A DNA stretch of 7,874 bases, from contig JAUWXU010000026.1 of NCBI GenBank assembly GCA_030616145.1, forward strand, positions 1 through 7,874, in the 5' to 3' direction. How positions within the stretch are numbered: position 1 is the stretch's first letter; each line of letters begins with the position of its first letter. Made by a program: the position numbers and the translations under genes. Source of the DNA: Candidatus Omnitrophota bacterium. Lineage in GTDB: Bacteria > Omnitrophota > JAUWXU01. A model generated the notes under the pieces. That model saw only the letters and a program-made list of their open reading frames with translations, was not told where the DNA came from and searched no databases. Of the stretch, positions 5,870 through 7,874 are shown piece after piece.

Positions 5870-5878
5870 TGTGGATAA
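5870..5878 (-). promoter_or_regulatory. Second perfect DnaA-box 9-mer, over the murI start
   Basis: TGTGGATAA again equals TTATCCACA on the minus strand. Bases 5871-5878 are also the first codons of murI (GTG GAT AA.), so the match may simply reflect coding for Val/Met-Asp-Lys. I list it because it is the second exact match in a short window. Confidence 0.3.
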
Positions 5879-6695
5879 GGATGGATTGGATAGACGGTTA
5901 AATAAGCCAATAGGCGTATTCGATTCAGGACTGGGCGGCCTTACAGTAGTTCGCCAGATTAATAGATATCTTCCTGCTGAAGATATTGTCTATTTTGGCG
6001 ACCTTGCCAATCTTCCCTATGGGACCAAATCCCGCGAGCAGATTACCAGGCTTTCTGTGAGGGCAGCAGAATTTCTGAACAGTTTTAAAATAAAGCTTTT
6101 GGTAAGCGCATGTAATTCATCTTCAGCCACGTCTCTGGCGGTTTTAAAGAGGCGTTTCAGGCTTCCAATAGTAGGAGTTATTGAGCCTGTAGCCAGGGAG
6201 GCCGTAAAAATCACCCAAAACAAGAGGATAGGAATCATTGGCACGAATGCCACTATTGAAAGCAAGGCCTACCAGAAAAAGATTAAGAGATTAGACCCTA
6301 CGGTTAAAATTTTAGCTAAAAGTTGTCCTTTACTGGTGCCGCTGGTAGAAGAAGGTTGGTTAAACGGAAAGATTGTCCAGGCAGTAATTGAAAAGTATTT
6401 AGAAGATTTTAAAGATAAGAATATCGACACCTTAATTCTGGGCTGCACGCATTATCCTTTATTGAAAAATACAATCAGTAGGGTAATGGGGAAAAAAACT
6501 ACCCTGCTGGATTCCGCATATCTTGCCGCTTGTAAGGTAAAGGAGATTTTGGCCAAGAAAGAGATGTTGGTTCAGAATAACTCTTCAAAAATAAAGTTTT
6601 ATGTCAGCGACCTGCCTGACCGCTTCAAGGTAATCGGCCGCAAATTTTTAGGCCGGAAGATAAGACAGGTCTCAAGGGTGCGATTAGATGTATGA
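5871..6695 (+). CDS. murI: Glutamate racemase
   Basis: A 274-residue cofactor-independent racemase that turns L-glutamate into the D-glutamate used in peptidoglycan stem peptides. The motifs are complete: GVFDSGLGGLTV (15-26, with catalytic Asp18 and Ser19), FGDLANLPYG (42-51), the first catalytic cysteine Cys81 in SACNSSSAT, and the second, Cys192, in LGCTHYPLL (190-198). The length is normal. GTG 5871 is preceded by AAGGCGGGG (5860-5868), a possible ribosome site. TTG 5886, preceded by AAGGA (5877-5881), is an alternative that would drop five residues, and both leave the first motif intact. It follows the amidase by 46 nt, and its last 8 nt overlap the start of queD, so it joins a wall gene to the queuosine genes in one transcript. 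Confidence 0.95.
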   Translation: MDKDGLDRRLNKPIGVFDSGLGGLTVVRQINRYLPAEDIVYFGDLANLPYGTKSREQITRLSVRAAEFLNSFKIKLLVSACNSSSATSLAVLKRRFRLPIVGVIEPVAREAVKITQNKRIGIIGTNATIESKAYQKKIKRLDPTVKILAKSCPLLVPLVEEGWLNGKIVQAVIEKYLEDFKDKNIDTLILGCTHYPLLKNTISRVMGKKTTLLDSAYLAACKVKEILAKKEMLVQNNSSKIKFYVSDLPDRFKVIGRKFLGRKIRQVSRVRLDV

Positions 6696-7059
6696 ACTGA
6701 CGGTAGAATCTGGTTTTAGCGCTGCCCATCGGTTGAGAGATTATCAGGGCAAGTGTGAAAATCTTCATGGTCATAATTGGACCGTAGAGGTAACAATTGG
6801 ATCTAAACAGCTGGATAATAGGGGGATGGTCATTGATTTTGGAAAGATAAAAGAAAAATTAGGCAGGGTCCTGGATAGATTAGACCATACTTATCTAAAT
6901 GAACTCTCGGAGTTTAAAAAAATCAACCCCACCTCTGAAAATATAGCCGGTTATATATACTCAAGATTGAAAAATTTAATCAGAGGGAAAAAGATTACAG
7001 TTAAAAGGGTATCTGTCTGGGAAACCAAAGATTCCTCAGCAACCTATCGGGTGCGGTAA
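6688..7059 (+). CDS. queD: 6-carboxy-5,6,7,8-tetrahydropterin synthase QueD
   Basis: A 123-residue enzyme of the PTPS fold that converts 7,8-dihydroneopterin triphosphate to 6-carboxytetrahydropterin, an early step toward preQ0 and queuosine. The zinc ligands His14 (SAAHRL), His27 and His29 (NLHGHNW) are present. Catalytic Cys23 precedes them in CENLHGH, the CxxxHGH spacing typical of QueD rather than eukaryotic PTPS. His67 in LDH and Glu112 in WETKD complete the active site, and PTSEN (81-85) is the usual substrate-loop motif. ATG 6688 overlaps the end of murI by 8 nt, with AAGGG at 6674-6678 as ribosome site. The next two genes are queC and queE. No folE is seen; GTP cyclohydrolase must be encoded elsewhere. 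Confidence 0.95.
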   Translation: MYELTVESGFSAAHRLRDYQGKCENLHGHNWTVEVTIGSKQLDNRGMVIDFGKIKEKLGRVLDRLDHTYLNELSEFKKINPTSENIAGYIYSRLKNLIRGKKITVKRVSVWETKDSSATYRVR

Positions 7060-7062
7060 AAG

Positions 7063-7746
7063 GTGAAAAAGGCAGTAGTCCTGTTAAGCGGCGGGCTCGA
7101 TTCCACGACTACATTATTTCTGGCGCTGTCCAGAGGATATAAAGTTAACTGTCTGATTTTTGATTATGGTCAGAGGCACAAAAAGGAAATTGGCCGGGCA
7201 AAAGAGATAGCGTGCAGGCAAGGTTGCAGGTATAAAATAATAAAGTTTAACCTTCCCTGGCCAGCCGGGGCCTTAGTTGGTAAAAAGACAAAGATTCCTT
7301 TAGGCAGAGATTTAAGACAGATTCCCAAAAAGATTCCTGCAACATATGTTCCGGCAAGAAATACAATATTTTTGAGTTTTGCCCTTTCCTGGGCAGAGGC
7401 AATAGGTGCCGGAGCAGTATTTATCGGAGCAAACTCAACTGATTACAGCGGCTATCCGGACTGCCGGCCAAAGTATTTTTCTACTTTTAGAAAACTGGCA
7501 GGCTTAGCAACTAAATCCGGCCCGGGCAGAGCTAAGATAAAAATACTGACTCCCCTGGGCAGGAAATCAAAGGCCCAGATTGTCAGGATGGGCAAGAAAT
7601 TAGGGGTTCGGTTTAAAATGACCTGGTCATGCTATAAAGGAACAAAATATCCCTGTGGGAGATGCGATAGTTGTCTGTTAAGGGCAAAAGGGTTCAGGCA
7701 GGCAGGGATGAGGGATCCGTTGTATGAGGAGAGGAAAGGTCTCTGA
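7063..7746 (+). CDS. queC: 7-cyano-7-deazaguanine synthase QueC
   Basis: A 227-residue ATP-dependent enzyme that makes preQ0 from 7-carboxy-7-deazaguanine and ammonia. The N-terminus has the PP-loop SGGLDSTT (9-16) that binds ATP, followed by FDYGQRHKKE (33-42) and YVPARNTIFLS (95-105), both strongly conserved in QueC. SGYPDCRPKY (129-138) is the substrate region. A zinc site is formed by Cys190, Cys198, Cys201 and Cys204 in SCYKGTKYPCGRCDSC. The start is GTG 7063, three bases after the queD stop; MKKAVVLLSGG fits family N-termini exactly. The length is normal. Its 3' end overlaps queE by 23 nt. Confidence 0.96.
   Translation: MKKAVVLLSGGLDSTTTLFLALSRGYKVNCLIFDYGQRHKKEIGRAKEIACRQGCRYKIIKFNLPWPAGALVGKKTKIPLGRDLRQIPKKIPATYVPARNTIFLSFALSWAEAIGAGAVFIGANSTDYSGYPDCRPKYFSTFRKLAGLATKSGPGRAKIKILTPLGRKSKAQIVRMGKKLGVRFKMTWSCYKGTKYPCGRCDSCLLRAKGFRQAGMRDPLYEERKGL
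7711..7716 (+). promoter_or_regulatory. Ribosome binding site of queE inside queC
   Basis: AGGGAT lies 7 nt before ATG 7724, inside the last codons of queC. It supports ATG 7724 as the queE start, despite the unusually long 23-nt overlap between the two genes. Confidence 0.55.
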
Positions 7747-7874
7747 ACTATTTGAGAGTATTCAAGGCGAAGGAATCTATCAGGGCATAAGGCAGGTTTT
7801 TGTCCGGTTTTACGGCTGCAACTTGAATCATTGCCGGTTCTGCGATACCAGGTTGGAAGGTTATAAGGAATTCT
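7724..7874 (+). CDS. queE: 7-carboxy-7-deazaguanine synthase QueE (5' part, runs off window)
   Basis: The first 50 codons of a radical SAM enzyme that rearranges 6-carboxytetrahydropterin to 7-carboxy-7-deazaguanine, the step between QueD and QueC. VSELFESIQGEGIYQG (6-21) is the classic QueE N-terminus, followed by VFVRFYGCNLNHCRFCDT with Cys32, Cys37 and Cys40 as the iron-sulfur ligands. The spacing is CX4CX2C, one residue longer than the standard CX3CX2C. ATG 7724 lies within queC (23-nt overlap) and has AGGGAT upstream. The frame is intact to the window edge. With queD and queC just upstream, the assignment is secure. Confidence 0.93.
   Translation, partial: MRRGKVSELFESIQGEGIYQGIRQVFVRFYGCNLNHCRFCDTRLEGYKEF

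Noticed and set aside
5825..5870. preQ1 riboswitch or other aptamer before murI/queD
   Set aside because: No C-rich preQ1 aptamer pattern is visible, the gap is only 46 nt, and queD starts inside murI.
1..7874. CRISPR array, insertion sequence or replication origin
   Set aside because: No regularly spaced repeats, no transposase motif, and only two widely separated DnaA boxes without an AT-rich unwinding region.

Overview
This window comes from a diderm bacterial chromosome, probably an uncultured lineage. The evidence for an outer membrane is a partial RND/MMPL exporter, a LolA-like periplasmic protein and an outer-membrane beta-barrel, all in one gene cluster. The base composition looks moderate. 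The short palindrome CCTGCC..GGCAGG at 2970-2989 (read on the minus strand as the peptide LPAGRQG) and an amidase with a copper-amine-oxidase-like N-terminal domain remind me of Omnitrophota and related candidate phyla. That placement is a low-confidence impression; no marker here settles taxonomy.

Layout. (1) 1-2951: an envelope operon on the plus strand, consisting of the 3' end of an MMPL transporter, a LolA-like protein whose start overlaps it by 8 nt, and a DUF1302-like porin. It reads as an inner membrane - periplasm - outer membrane trafficking module. (2) 2952-3093: a short gap with two hairpins. (3) 3094-3555: a small helical protein, possibly a degenerate HEPN protein, converging on a tRNA-Leu(CAG) gene on the minus strand (3563-3650). 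The tRNA has a consensus promoter, TTGACA-17-TATAAT. (4) 3651-3827: a divergent control region holding a long palindrome, a perfect DnaA-box 9-mer and a promoter for smpB. (5) 3828-4708: smpB followed by ssrA (tmRNA), the two parts of the trans-translation ribosome rescue system. The tmRNA tag frame is fully readable. (6) 4730-6695: two cell-wall genes, an N-acetylmuramoyl-L-alanine amidase and glutamate racemase (murI). (7) 6688-7874: queD, queC and the start of queE, three successive steps of the 7-deazaguanine (queuosine precursor) pathway, tightly overlapped with each other and with murI.

Most of the window is housekeeping. The points that deserve a second look are: an apparent leaderless pattern in which genes next to promoters or RNA genes lack a Shine-Dalgarno site while internal operon genes have one; a CX4CX2C cluster motif in QueE in place of the usual CX3CX2C; two perfect DnaA-box 9-mers, one covering the proposed murI start; the unexplained palindrome between two divergent promoters; and the HEPN-like gene beside the tRNA. 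I see no CRISPR array, insertion sequence or phage gene.
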